Below, piece by piece: positions 41,306 to 50,538 of a DNA stretch of 64,000 bases. Source of the DNA: Chloroflexota bacterium. GTDB lineage: Bacteria; Chloroflexota; Anaerolineae; Promineifilales; Promineifilaceae. The notes under the pieces were generated by a model. It was not told the DNA's origin. It ran no database searches and saw only the letters and a list, made by a program, of their open reading frames with translations. Both the position numbers and the translations under genes were made by a program. The stretch lies in assembly GCA_022616275.1 (NCBI GenBank), contig JAKEFB010000246.1, forward strand, positions 1 to 64,000, read 5' to 3'. Position 1 is the first letter of the stretch. Every line of letters begins with the position of its first letter.

Positions 41306-41368
41306 GGAAACCTCCTAAAAACTAAATTTTGACACTTTGGGTTAATTTTGATTTACCGTTCATGCGCT

Positions 41369-41397
41369 AGTATAGGCTGAGAAAACTGTTCGAGCAA
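41369..41397 (-). promoter_or_regulatory. Sigma-70 promoter of the repeat-module protein
   Basis: On the minus strand TTGCTC, 17-bp spacer, TATACT, 64 bp before the ATG at 41305. A TAGGAGG Shine-Dalgarno follows at the expected distance from the start. Confidence 0.65.
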
Positions 41398-41427
41398 TAC
41401 TCCTTTTGGGTTAAACAAGGGTTATTA

Positions 41428-42408
41428 TTAGAGGGTTAGGGAAAGTAACGCCCCTAAAAACTCCCCTACCAGCCAGATGATCCGGATGACAACCACAATC
41501 AGCAAGGCCGCCGGGGTAGGGGCGACCTGGGTCAGCAACAGAGCCAGAGAGAGTTCGCGCAGGCCAATACCCGAAAGCGTTAGGGTGCCGGCCATGGAAA
41601 TGACATTGGCCACTGCCCACATCCCGGCCACAGGGATAAAGTGGCTCATAGATAACGGATAAAATAAATTGATGGCGCTAAACAGACTCAACGCGCCCAC
41701 CAGCCAGATAAAGACGTAAAAGAGCAACCACAGCGCTGTATCCTGCCAGCGCAACCCCTCGACAGGAGTCTGGCGGCTCAACTTCTGCCATAGCCGGTTT
41801 AAAACGCGTGGGTGGACCAGCAATAGGCAAAGTGGGAAAAGAAGAATCAGAAACCAGGAGTGGTAGAGCCGGCCGGCCAGCTCGGCCGGCAGCGCCCAAA
41901 AAGGCAGGCTCAACAAAAAGGTAACAATACCGGAGACCAGGACGAGGACCAGTTCTAGACCGCTTAGTAACGAAGTGGTCATTTTGCTGACGCCCTGTTG
42001 TTCATAGAGGGCAGCCCGGCTGGCAATATACCAAACTGGTCCAGGCAGTCGCTTGGCCAGGTTGGCGTAACCCCAATACTTAAGGTTGTAACGTGGGTCA
42101 CTGTAGCAGGCCAACCGGGCGACCAGAAGGTGCCAGGCGAAAGCCCCCAAAAACAGGTCGGCCATCACAAAACCGGCCGCGTATGCCAGCCACACAGGTC
42201 GCAGTTGCCAGCGGTAACTGTTAAACGCCGCCTGGTTGGCCAGGATGATAGAGACAATCGCTACCACGGTCAGGGAGAGAAAGACAAGTGTAATGGCTTT
42301 GCCGCGCCAGCCGGACTGCAAGTAAGTAATGGCCCGGCTGGCGCCGGCTGCTAACCGTCTCTTGAAGGACGGAGCTTTCTGGTCATTGCTGAGACCTTGA
42401 ACAGACAT
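41428..42408 (-). CDS. Lysylphosphatidylglycerol synthase TM-region (UPF0104) flippase-like protein
   Basis: A 326-residue protein with about eight helices, of the LPG_synthase_TM/AglD_N family: LVARLACYSDPRYNLKYWGYANLAKRLPGPVWYIASRA with the conserved K-R-x-PG segment, LSGLELVLVLVSGIV, and AGTLTLSGIGLRELSLALLL near the C-terminus. No synthase domain, so it is a stand-alone integral membrane domain like those accompanying glycan-lipid assembly. Likely moves or helps a lipid-linked substrate. Methyltransferase and glycosyltransferase genes follow. Confidence 0.85.
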   Translation of the reverse strand: MSVQGLSNDQKAPSFKRRLAAGASRAITYLQSGWRGKAITLVFLSLTVVAIVSIILANQAAFNSYRWQLRPVWLAYAAGFVMADLFLGAFAWHLLVARLACYSDPRYNLKYWGYANLAKRLPGPVWYIASRAALYEQQGVSKMTTSLLSGLELVLVLVSGIVTFLLSLPFWALPAELAGRLYHSWFLILLFPLCLLLVHPRVLNRLWQKLSRQTPVEGLRWQDTALWLLFYVFIWLVGALSLFSAINLFYPLSMSHFIPVAGMWAVANVISMAGTLTLSGIGLRELSLALLLTQVAPTPAALLIVVVIRIIWLVGEFLGALLSLTL

Positions 42409-42456
42409 GCGCTAATTTTTTCCTGAAGAGTCAGTTACGTTCTAAAATACTCCTCA

Positions 42457-43401
42457 TCAATTGGGCAACATTTTCACAGCCGGCCGCCAGGCAAATGCCG
42501 TCATCACCGTCGTTTTGTTGCTCAATTCCGCCAGGCGATACAGGGGCCACGAGGCCAGGCGTAGCGGCCAGTTATAAATAGCCTGGACGAGCCATTGCCA
42601 CTTTTCTTCTGGGATATTCCTGGCCCGCAGCCACATCTCCAGGCTCAACAGGCTGAGCCCCAACCGGCCGCCCAGGCTTTCAATCGTTTTCAACTGGAAA
42701 TCGGCGCCGGCCAGGTATCGCCGGAGCACCTCCGGCGTAAAGAGGTGCAGGTGGCGCGGCCGGTCCCAACCCACCCAACTGGCCCCGAACAGGCGGGCCT
42801 CTAGGCAGGACGGGTTGGGCAGGCTAATAGCCAGCATCCCCCCCGGTTTGAGGATCCGGGCAACTTCGGCCAGTGTAGCCTTGGGATCAATGACGTGCTC
42901 CAGCACGTCCCACATCGTGACCACGTCAAAAGAACCGGCCAACAGGTTCGCTTCTTCGAGTGTGCCGGTAAAAACGTCCAGGCCAAAGGCGCGGCGAGCG
43001 TAGTCGGCCGCGTAAGGGCTTAACTCGACCCCTGCAACTGTCCAGCCCTGGTCACACATCCCCTTAAGAAATAACCCAGTGGCGCAGCCAACGTCCAGCA
43101 ACCGCCCTGGTTGGGGGTGATGCCGCAGTAGTTGCCGGCGGCGGCGGGATAGTCCATATTGCACGTCTAACCGGCGCAAAGTTGAGGATTCGTTTTCGGG
43201 GTCTTTCTTATAGGGCTGGTATCCTTCTGGATAGTGGTCTGGCAACTCCTCCAACGTCAACTGTGGATTCTGGTATATAAGGCCGCACTGGCGGCAGCGA
43301 ACTAGATGGAAATCGCCCGGCCGGCCGAGCAGTAGGTCTGGCCCGTGATTGACTACCTCGGTATCATCGGCCTGGCAGTAGTTGCAGGTTATATATCTCA
43401 T
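42457..43401 (-). CDS. SAM-dependent methyltransferase with N-terminal zinc ribbon
   Basis: A 314-residue class I methyltransferase. N-terminal Cys pairs (ITCNYCQAD...VRCRQCGLIYQNP) look like a zinc ribbon. The SAM core shows LLDVGCATGLFLKGM (motif I), VAGVELSPYAADYARR, FDVVTMWDVLEHVIDP and LKPGGMLAISLPNPS. This architecture is common in polysaccharide clusters (sugar O- or C-methyltransferases). Start ATG overlaps the stop of the upstream methyltransferase by 4 bp (ATGA), so the two are coupled. Confidence 0.88.
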   Translation of the reverse strand: MRYITCNYCQADDTEVVNHGPDLLLGRPGDFHLVRCRQCGLIYQNPQLTLEELPDHYPEGYQPYKKDPENESSTLRRLDVQYGLSRRRRQLLRHHPQPGRLLDVGCATGLFLKGMCDQGWTVAGVELSPYAADYARRAFGLDVFTGTLEEANLLAGSFDVVTMWDVLEHVIDPKATLAEVARILKPGGMLAISLPNPSCLEARLFGASWVGWDRPRHLHLFTPEVLRRYLAGADFQLKTIESLGGRLGLSLLSLEMWLRARNIPEEKWQWLVQAIYNWPLRLASWPLYRLAELSNKTTVMTAFAWRPAVKMLPN

Positions 43402-44189
43402 CGCGGTTTGTGACACACGAAAACAAAGCAAAAGGCCAGATTGAGGGGCACAAAAGGAGTCAACATGAGCCGAACCATTCGCTTGGGGTGGCGCAGGTAG
43501 CTGAAGAAATCAGCCCTGGTACGCGGCCGTTCGATCTCATATTTCGCTACTTTATCGGCTACCAGGCCTTGTTCCTCAAACAGTTGCTGCCACTCCTGGC
43601 GGGCCAGGTAGCGTTGGATTGGCTGATTATCTATGTTAGTACGCCCCCGGCGAAAGGCGATCCAGACGTTGTGCAGCAGACTAAAGGTGTTAGGCACTAA
43701 AAGAAAAGCGCGGCCGCCTGGTTTGAGAACCCGGACCATCTCGCGTATGGCCGCTCTCATGTCCACGTAATGCTCAATGCTGCCGATGTTGCTGATGGCG
43801 GTAAAGCTGTCGTCGGCGTAGGGCAGAGCCTGGCTGTTGCCGACTATCAGATGTCCCCTTCCTGTAGCTGACCGGACGGCGGCAAAGGACAGGTCCAGGC
43901 CATGCGTTTGTACACCCTGTTTTTGGGCCAGGGCTGGTAAGTGGCCCCGGCCACAAGAAATATCCAGGTAGACGTCGTCTGGCTGTAGAGCAAACAGCTT
44001 TACCAGCCAAAGATAAAAGGAGGAGCGCAGAGAAATATCCCCCTCGTCATAGATAACGTCATAAGCGTCGCGGCTGGCCGCGTCGGTGCGGATCTGGTCC
44101 AGACGTATTTCTAACAAAATTTCGGCTTTTACCGGCCGCTCTGGTTGTTGAGGTCTCTGAGATAACGAAAGCATCACCGTAATATACAT
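43398..44189 (-). CDS. SAM-dependent methyltransferase
   Basis: A 263-residue class I methyltransferase. Motif I appears as YLDISCGRGHLPALA, with GLDLSFAAVRSA after it, then DDSFTAISNIGSIEHYVDMRAAIREMVRVLKPGGRAFLLVPN, the Methyltransf_11 layout. Probably acts on a sugar or lipid precursor in the surrounding cluster. Translationally coupled to the next methyltransferase. Confidence 0.87.
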   Translation of the reverse strand: MYITVMLSLSQRPQQPERPVKAEILLEIRLDQIRTDAASRDAYDVIYDEGDISLRSSFYLWLVKLFALQPDDVYLDISCGRGHLPALAQKQGVQTHGLDLSFAAVRSATGRGHLIVGNSQALPYADDSFTAISNIGSIEHYVDMRAAIREMVRVLKPGGRAFLLVPNTFSLLHNVWIAFRRGRTNIDNQPIQRYLARQEWQQLFEEQGLVADKVAKYEIERPRTRADFFSYLRHPKRMVRLMLTPFVPLNLAFCFVFVCHKPR

Positions 44190-44349
44190 CCTGGCTTTGA
44201 CTGGCGCTATTTTCTCAGAGAGAATAATTGAACGGTAATAAATAGTTTGATGTACTCAGCATGGTCATAAAGTGACACGGTGAATTTCACCCTTTCACCC
44301 TGTCACCGTGCAACCGCAGGTTGCTGTTACCTTGTCAGGTATAGAAGGC

Positions 44350-45468
44350 GTGGTAGCGGATAAGAGAATCCTGGTAATTTCCCCATTTGAAGGCTGGCCA
44401 CTTTCTCAGGGGACCATTGTGCGGACTCATCACCTGGTCAGGTATCTGGCCCAGGCTAACGAGGTCTGGTTTGCCTTTCGTGGCAATGGCCAACGACCAG
44501 GCATATTACCGACCCAGCGGATGGTGTCCAACGTGGCGAATCGCTATGCCCAACTGTTTCACCCACGCTTTTTCTGGCAACTATGGCGCCTGGCGTGCCG
44601 TGAACAGGTTGACCTGATTGTCGTCAGTCACCTCTGGGGCGCCGTACATGGCCTGCTCTTGAAGCTTCTTACCCGGAAGCCGTTAGTGCTTGACCACCAC
44701 AACGTGGAGTATCTCCGTTTTCGTCGCATGGGTAGCCCTTTCTGGCCCCTGGTAGCCTTGCTTGAATTGATAACCTGCTACGTGTCCGATCAACTCATTT
44801 GTGTTTCCCCGGTGGATAAAGCTATTCTTACTAGTAGACTACGTGTGCCACCCGGTAAGCTTCGAGTAGTGCCCAATGGGGCGGATGTGGCCAGGCTGGC
44901 TGGCCAGTCGGTGGAGGTGCGCCAGGTGAAAGAAAGCCTTGGTCTTCAGGAAAGCGACGCCATGATCCTGTTCTTTGGCTCACTAAGTCACCTACCCAAC
45001 GCCCAGGCCACGGACGTCATTCTGGAAGAAATTGTCCCCCGCCTGGAATCTATGACTACTGGCTGGAAAGTTGTTATCGTGGGTGTGGGCCAGGAGAAAT
45101 ACCTGGCGCAGCGCCGGCGACCGTTGCCAGCAAATGTTCTCTTTGCCGGCTTTGTGGACGAGGTCGCGCCACTGATCAAGAGTGCAGACGTGGTCATCGT
45201 TCCCCTCACTGCCGGCAGCGGCACACGCTTCAAAATCATTGAAGCGGTGGCCTGCGGCCGGCGAGTGGTCAGCACAACCGTTGGCGCGGAGGGGCTGGAT
45301 CGGCGTGTCTTTGGTGAGGCCCTGGTTGTGGCCGACGAGTGGGATGCCTTTGCCCGGCTTGTGATCGAAAGCCTGGCCCGGTCCCGCGATGTGGACCCGG
45401 GACCAGAGTTTGCAGTTACTTATGACTGGCAGCGCATCTTTAGCAACCTTTGCCTGGATAAGATTTGA
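44350..45468 (+). CDS. GT4-like glycosyltransferase
   Basis: A ~372-residue GT-B transferase: ILVISPFEGWPLSQGTIVRTHHLVRYLAQ at the N-terminus, VLDHHNVEYLRFRRM, LRVVPNGADVARLAG, AMILFFGSLSHLPNAQA, VIVPLTAGSGTRFKIIEAVACGRRVVSTTVGAEGL. The last block is the donor motif of the exosortase-cluster/PEP-CTERM-type GT4 group. Start set at GTG 44350 because the longer frame (GTG 44308) reads through a CACGGTGA...TCACCGTG hairpin. Overlaps the following GT2 gene by 4 bp. Confidence 0.87.
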   Translation: MVADKRILVISPFEGWPLSQGTIVRTHHLVRYLAQANEVWFAFRGNGQRPGILPTQRMVSNVANRYAQLFHPRFFWQLWRLACREQVDLIVVSHLWGAVHGLLLKLLTRKPLVLDHHNVEYLRFRRMGSPFWPLVALLELITCYVSDQLICVSPVDKAILTSRLRVPPGKLRVVPNGADVARLAGQSVEVRQVKESLGLQESDAMILFFGSLSHLPNAQATDVILEEIVPRLESMTTGWKVVIVGVGQEKYLAQRRRPLPANVLFAGFVDEVAPLIKSADVVIVPLTAGSGTRFKIIEAVACGRRVVSTTVGAEGLDRRVFGEALVVADEWDAFARLVIESLARSRDVDPGPEFAVTYDWQRIFSNLCLDKI

Positions 45469-46385
45469 TATCGTCTGAGGCCGGCTACGGAGCCGAAGCG
45501 CCCCTGGTCTATATTGTGATCCTGACCTGGAACCACTGGGAGCTTACTCAAGCCTGCCTGGCCTCCCTGCAACGGTTGACCTATCCCAACCATTGTGTCT
45601 TGGTAGTAGACAATGGCTCTAACGATGGCACAGTAGACTTGGTTCGCCGGCATTTTCCGGCCGCCACCGTGCTGGCCAACGCGCAAAACCTGGGTTTTGC
45701 CGGCGGATGCAACGTCGGTATTCGCCACGCCCTGGCTAACCAGGCAGAGTATGTATTCCTGCTTAATAACGACACAGTTGTCCCTCCTGAATTGCTCGAT
45801 GTCCTGGTAGTCCAGGCCAATGAGTTACCCAATGTGGGTATTGTAGCGCCTGCCCTGACTTACTTTGATAAACCAGACCAGTTATGGTTTACGGGCAGCC
45901 GCCGCCACTGGTTGACGCTGGAGTCTGTTGACTTTGGGCCGTTAGGACCCCGCCGTCACGTCCGGCCGGACGAGCACCATGAATTGGATTATATTTTTGG
46001 CACGGCGATGTTCATTCCCACGTCCCTCTTTCGCCAGGTGGGGTTGTTCGACGAAGCCTTCTTTATGTATTACGAAGACATGGATTTTTGCCTCCGCGTC
46101 CAATCTGCCGGGTACAGACTCTATTACATTCCTGGCGTGAGCGTCCAGCACCGGGTCTCGGCCAGCACCACGTCTACTTCCTCGTGCCGCTACTATCACA
46201 AAGCGCGCAGCAGCGTCCTCTTCTTCCGCAAGCACGCTGGCTTCTGGCGCGGCCTGGTAATTGTCCCTTACCGGTTCAGTAGCCTGTTGCGTACGATGGG
46301 ACGCCTGGCTTGCCAGGGACAGTGGGGCAACGCCCGGGCTTACCTTCGGGGTTTAGCGGACGGGTTGCGCTCATTGGCTGTATAA
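45465..46385 (+). CDS. GT2-family glycosyltransferase (rhamnosyltransferase-like)
   Basis: A 306-residue GT-A transferase. Motifs: VYIVILTWNHWELTQACLASL, VLVVDNGSNDGTVDLV, NLGFAGGCNVGIRHAL, YVFLLNNDTVVPPELL (DxD-like), FGTAMFIPTSLFRQVGLFDEAFFMYYEDMDFCLRVQSAGYRLYY with the catalytic ED. Typical of WbbL-like rhamnosyltransferases. TTG start overlapping the upstream stop (TTTGA). Its 3' end abuts a decayed dehydrogenase gene. Confidence 0.9.
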   Translation: MISSEAGYGAEAPLVYIVILTWNHWELTQACLASLQRLTYPNHCVLVVDNGSNDGTVDLVRRHFPAATVLANAQNLGFAGGCNVGIRHALANQAEYVFLLNNDTVVPPELLDVLVVQANELPNVGIVAPALTYFDKPDQLWFTGSRRHWLTLESVDFGPLGPRRHVRPDEHHELDYIFGTAMFIPTSLFRQVGLFDEAFFMYYEDMDFCLRVQSAGYRLYYIPGVSVQHRVSASTTSTSSCRYYHKARSSVLFFRKHAGFWRGLVIVPYRFSSLLRTMGRLACQGQWGNARAYLRGLADGLRSLAV

Positions 46386-46621
46386 TTACAATTTCAAAGA
46401 TCGGAAATTCATAAGTATCGGTGTAGTTGATCAAAGAGATAACCAGGGTTCCTTCGTAGCAGCTCCAACCATAGTTTTTACCTCCTGCGCTACCGGCCTG
46501 CAGGAAGTTAATTTCTTCCCGGCTGTTCCAACCCACGGCCGGGAGCAGATAGAAGATAAGTCACACTGGCGAGGAGCGCGACTGACAGGAAAGCGGGTGC
46601 CAGCCGAACTGTTCTTTTCAT
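46386..46621 (-). pseudogene. Remnant of a secreted PQQ-type (sorbosone/glucose) dehydrogenase
   Basis: A GGAGGAAAGT-ATG at 46621 opens a clean signal peptide (KRTVRLAPAFLSVALLASVT) that hits a stop after ~37 codons. In another frame immediately downstream, 46536-46386 encodes VGWNSREEINFLQAGSAGGK followed by NYGWSCYEGT and YTDTYEFPIFEI. That is the C-terminal substrate-side motif of soluble aldose/sorbosone dehydrogenases (REEIN...GGKNYGW...EGT). The start of a secreted protein and part of its C-terminal region are thus joined after loss of several hundred codons and a frameshift, and the far C-terminus is cut at the GT2 gene. Confidence 0.7.
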
Positions 46622-48200
46622 ACTTTCCTCCTTCAGATTTTGTAATAGTTACCTGGTAGAGTGTCCAACCCTCTACCTCAATGACAGCCGTTAACAACCC
46701 GCTGGCGGCCGCTTGCTCTTTCAGCGCCGGGTCACGCAACAGCGCATACCGTACCCGCTGGGCTACCAATTCCCGGGCCAGCGCCTCCGGCGGAAGAATA
46801 AGGACGGAGGGTTGGTCGCGATTATAGAGGTCAAAAGGACGGTCAAAGAGGGCTGCTTCGTGGTGGCCGGCGGCCAGTTGGGCCGCCAAAAAGTCCCAGT
46901 AAACCACTTCCAACAGGTAGCGGTCGCCAGGAGCAAAATCAGGTGCGTCGAGCAGGGGGCGTAGCGCTTCCCCGGCCGCCACAGCCTGGCCGTAAGTAGC
47001 CCGAGGAAATTGCCAGGCCTGGCGATAACCAGCTATTAACAGCCAGGCCAGCAGAACGGCCGTCAGTCCAACCACGGCATAACCGGCCGAGGACCGGCGG
47101 GCCAGCCCCCGGACCAACAGCCGGCTGCCACCATAGCCGGCGTAGAGAGCCGCTGTCGCCGTGTACAGCAGAGAGTAACGGCCGGGCGCTGCTGAAGGTG
47201 GGCCAGAATTCAGGTTGAGCACGCTCAGCGCCAGCAGGGTCAACAATCCTATCGCCGGGAGCAGCCAGACTCGCCGGCCGGCCCGCGCCCGCCAGAGGAG
47301 CCCCACACCCACCGCTGCCAGCAACCATAGGAGGGGATGGCTATTTACCCACACCAGCCGGGGGTAGTAGAGTAACTTCTCCAGGTCAGATACATTGTAG
47401 CCGCCGTAAAACCAGAGTGAGTAGCGTGTGTGCTCACCTAAAAAGGACAGCGGCCGGCCATTGGCCACCCAGCCGGCCAGGAACAGCGTCAGCGGCAAGA
47501 GTGCCGCCAGAGCATAGATCGCCAGCAATCGCCCGGCTCGCTCCCATTTTTGTTGCCGTGCCAGGCGAATGAGTTCTGGCAGGTGGAGCAGCAGGATCAA
47601 CCCCAAAGGCAGCCAGCCTTGAACGTGAAAGGTCCCAGCTAACAGCAGCGCCAGTCCGGCGGCTAGCCATAGACCGCGTTGGCCGTGCTCCAACCACGCT
47701 AACAAGAGTGCCAGGCCGCCTATGAGAGCCGCCAGATAGTAGATATCCAACATGGGGGTGCCGCTTAGCCAGACGTACCAGGGCTGGCAAAAGAGCAACA
47801 AACAGGCCAGCCAGGGCGTTGCCCGGCCGGGAAAAAGCAGCCGGGCCAGGGCAAAGATGGCCAATAACAGCAGGCAGCCGGCCAGGAAAGCTGTGGCCCG
47901 TGGAGCCAGGATGTAATCTGGCCAGAACATAAACAACAGACCGTTCAGATACTTTTCGCCTGGCAGCCAGGCGGCATGGCTCATCTCAGCCAGGCTATCC
48001 AGGCGTGGCGCAGCAGCCCATTGGGCGGCAAAGATACCTCGGCTGAACTCATCGGCCGAGACACTGAGAAAACCGTCGCGGTAGAGAGTTATTTGCCAGG
48101 CCAGCTTGAGTACTAGCAGCCCAACCAGCCCCGCCCAGGTCCAGGCTTGGTGGCTACCCAGTAACTCCTTTCGAGGTTTATTGATAGTAATGAAATTCAT
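46431..48200 (-). CDS. GT-C (ArnT/PMT-like) membrane glycosyltransferase
   Basis: A membrane protein of ~590 residues with about ten helices in the first 400 residues. Near the N-terminus SADEFSRGIFAAQW has the acidic catalytic position of GT39-type (PMT/ArnT) enzymes. The C-terminal soluble part (YLLEVVYWDFLAAQLAAGHH, EALARELVAQRVRYALL, EVEGWTLYQV) is also typical. After LYQVTITKSEGG the frame runs into the dehydrogenase remnant, adding ~60 unrelated residues, so the original stop was probably lost. Start uncertain: ATG 48200 chosen over TTG 48251. It lacks clear partner specificity but belongs to the glycan region. Confidence 0.82.
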   Translation of the reverse strand: MNFITINKPRKELLGSHQAWTWAGLVGLLVLKLAWQITLYRDGFLSVSADEFSRGIFAAQWAAAPRLDSLAEMSHAAWLPGEKYLNGLLFMFWPDYILAPRATAFLAGCLLLLAIFALARLLFPGRATPWLACLLLFCQPWYVWLSGTPMLDIYYLAALIGGLALLLAWLEHGQRGLWLAAGLALLLAGTFHVQGWLPLGLILLLHLPELIRLARQQKWERAGRLLAIYALAALLPLTLFLAGWVANGRPLSFLGEHTRYSLWFYGGYNVSDLEKLLYYPRLVWVNSHPLLWLLAAVGVGLLWRARAGRRVWLLPAIGLLTLLALSVLNLNSGPPSAAPGRYSLLYTATAALYAGYGGSRLLVRGLARRSSAGYAVVGLTAVLLAWLLIAGYRQAWQFPRATYGQAVAAGEALRPLLDAPDFAPGDRYLLEVVYWDFLAAQLAAGHHEAALFDRPFDLYNRDQPSVLILPPEALARELVAQRVRYALLRDPALKEQAAASGLLTAVIEVEGWTLYQVTITKSEGGKYEKNSSAGTRFPVSRAPRQCDLSSICSRPWVGTAGKKLTSCRPVAQEVKTMVGAATKEPWLSL

Positions 48201-48279
48201 AGCTTGCGCTGTTTCCGATGCTGGAGAGGTTTCCTGGTGATAGTTGTGCAACTTGCCATGAAGCGATTATATCGCGCGC

Positions 48280-50481
48280 CTACTTCAGTTCCAGGTCGAC
48301 CTGGTGAATAGCGAAACCTAACTCGCGCCTGTCCTCGCCGCCACGGCTCACCGGGTGGAAGTTGCCGGCTTCCAATTCCAGGACAAGGGAATGAGCGCCG
48401 GCCGGCAGATGAAGTGGTAGAGCCATTGTTTCCCCCACCGCCATGGTGACGGTGGTCAGAAACTCGTCGTCCAACGCAATCCGGAATTGCCCGCTCTGGC
48501 CGTAGCCACTGCTCTCGGCCGGATCAAACACGGCCGCCAATGTGACGTGTAAAACTGCTTCTTGCGCCTGGGGGACAAACAGGTACAGGCTACCCGGAGA
48601 GATAGCCCACCGCAACTCTCCCTGTGGGTCATACCAGTTGTGCATCAGGCTGATGGTAGGCGCTGGATTGGTAGCCGTGATGGGCGGCACCGCATAGACG
48701 GTGACGAGCGTGTCGTCCACCAGCGGTTCCTGGTTGGCAAAGGTTCGTTGAATGAACTCAGCCGATACCTGCTCGCCCCATGAGCCCGGCACATACTCAA
48801 TAAAATTGCTGGCTGGTTTGTGCCAGACGACGTAGCGGTAGTTGTTGGCTGCCAGGTCATAAAGGGCGTTGGCAACACAATCAGCCGGACGGCCGTTGAC
48901 CATGAGTTCCGGCTGGGACCAGGACGGTATCAGGCAGGGAAAAATGGGAGAACCTGAGTAGACCCGCGACAAATAGCCAGAAGGAATTCCTTTGTGATGA
49001 GTCATCTGGAAAAACTGATAGTAAGATGCCTGGCGAACGTACATCCAGTAAGTTGAGTTCGGTTGGATCGGCAAATCAAACACGCCGTATACTTCGTCAT
49101 CGCCGGCAATTTGCCGGTAAAAGTCGGGAACGGTCGGGAGCGAGCTTTGGGGCCAGGGCTGTGGCCACGTCTCTAACAACATGAACCCCGTGATCAGAGT
49201 CACTATAAACGCAGCTCGCTTGGGGAAGCGCTGGCACACCCAGGCCAGGCCAAAACAGGCCAAGATCCCCAGGCCGACGTAGCCCATCAGCATCAGCCGG
49301 CCGGGCGTCCGCAAAAAGTCAAGGCCAGGTAAAGCAGTCAGAAACGCGTACGGCAAAGTAACGGGCAGTCCATATTCTGTGAAGTGGCGCCGCCCCAGAA
49401 TTTGTAGGGACGGACCCAATGACAAAACAACCCAGGCCAGGCTAAATAAAGCCCAAGGAAGCAATCGTTTTTGCCGGCCGGCCACCGCCGCCAGACTCAA
49501 CAGCAGTATGGTCCAGGGAATATAGACGTTGGTCTCAACACCACTTTGGATTTGCCCAGCCCAATCTAACTGTTCCCTCATTGAACCGCCCAAGCGAGTA
49601 AAGGAAGGAGGCATAAATAGTTCGGCCAGGTCAGGTTGGAAAAGCGTTGATTCCAGGTTGACATCTACCGGAACAAAGGGGTTGTACGATGTCTGGGCAA
49701 CAGAGAAGAGCAACGGTGCGACAAAGATCACCAGGCTGATGCCTATTAAAAGGAAACGGTTTAGCAACAACCGCCGTTCGGACGGTAAGGCCTGAATCAG
49801 GGCTACTACCATAAAAAAGGCAACCGAAAAAAACGCTATGACAAAATGAAGCCCATTGTGGAGCAACGTGGACAAAAGCGTGATGCCGATAAAAATAGTC
49901 CATCGGCGACTTCTTTCGAGGTTTAGGGCGTGACCCAATGCCAACAGGACCAGCGGAAACAGGCCAATGAAGACCTTTTCAAGGTGGGCAATCAATAGAC
50001 CACCCAGGTGAAGCGGAGCTACCAGGAGGAAAGTTCCAGCAAAGATCGCTACCGGCCGGGTGAAACCCAGGCTACGAGCCAGCAGGTACATACAGTAACC
50101 GCTCAGGGTCAGTTCGATTAGCACAGTGCCGTTATAAGCTGCAATCGGTCCCCAGGGCCAGAAAGGCAGGGCGAACAGGCCAATCAGCGGCCCGGTGCTG
50201 TTGAACAAAATGGAAATACCGGTTGGATAATATAACAGAGGCGCGTAAAAGAGTGGCTGCCGTCCCAATACCACTTCTTTTACCCGCCAGATAACCCAAA
50301 CGTGGTGGAGGACATCGTGGGCCTGGCGGCCAACTAATTTGCTGGTCAGGTCTCGCGCGGCCGGCCAGGAGATAGCAATAGCCAGCAACGTATAGAATGC
50401 CAGGGGCAGTCCATACTCAAAGGCAAAAGAAGGTAGCCAACGTTTTATTTTCTCGCGGATCTGCTTGGGATCCCGTTGCAT
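48280..50481 (-). CDS. Large multi-spanning membrane protein, GT-C-like, with C-terminal beta domain
   Basis: A 733-residue protein with ~11 helices (~25-470) and a C-terminal external region of ~250 residues (beta-rich, FRIALDDEFLTTVTMAVGETMALPLHLPAGAHSLVLELE). The loop after helix 1 (LVGRQAHDVLHHVWVIWRVKEVVLG) and PLLYYPTGISILFNSTGPL resemble loops of YfhO/PMT-type GT-C enzymes, but no family signature is certain. Same strand as the GT-C gene 80 bp downstream and the GT4 gene upstream, so a role in glycan assembly is likely by context. Confidence 0.78.
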   Translation of the reverse strand: MQRDPKQIREKIKRWLPSFAFEYGLPLAFYTLLAIAISWPAARDLTSKLVGRQAHDVLHHVWVIWRVKEVVLGRQPLFYAPLLYYPTGISILFNSTGPLIGLFALPFWPWGPIAAYNGTVLIELTLSGYCMYLLARSLGFTRPVAIFAGTFLLVAPLHLGGLLIAHLEKVFIGLFPLVLLALGHALNLERSRRWTIFIGITLLSTLLHNGLHFVIAFFSVAFFMVVALIQALPSERRLLLNRFLLIGISLVIFVAPLLFSVAQTSYNPFVPVDVNLESTLFQPDLAELFMPPSFTRLGGSMREQLDWAGQIQSGVETNVYIPWTILLLSLAAVAGRQKRLLPWALFSLAWVVLSLGPSLQILGRRHFTEYGLPVTLPYAFLTALPGLDFLRTPGRLMLMGYVGLGILACFGLAWVCQRFPKRAAFIVTLITGFMLLETWPQPWPQSSLPTVPDFYRQIAGDDEVYGVFDLPIQPNSTYWMYVRQASYYQFFQMTHHKGIPSGYLSRVYSGSPIFPCLIPSWSQPELMVNGRPADCVANALYDLAANNYRYVVWHKPASNFIEYVPGSWGEQVSAEFIQRTFANQEPLVDDTLVTVYAVPPITATNPAPTISLMHNWYDPQGELRWAISPGSLYLFVPQAQEAVLHVTLAAVFDPAESSGYGQSGQFRIALDDEFLTTVTMAVGETMALPLHLPAGAHSLVLELEAGNFHPVSRGGEDRRELGFAIHQVDLELK

Positions 50482-50538
50482 GTTTAGTGATCCTCAATAC
50501 TTTGTATCAGGGTATGGATTGGCGGCCGGGATTATAGC

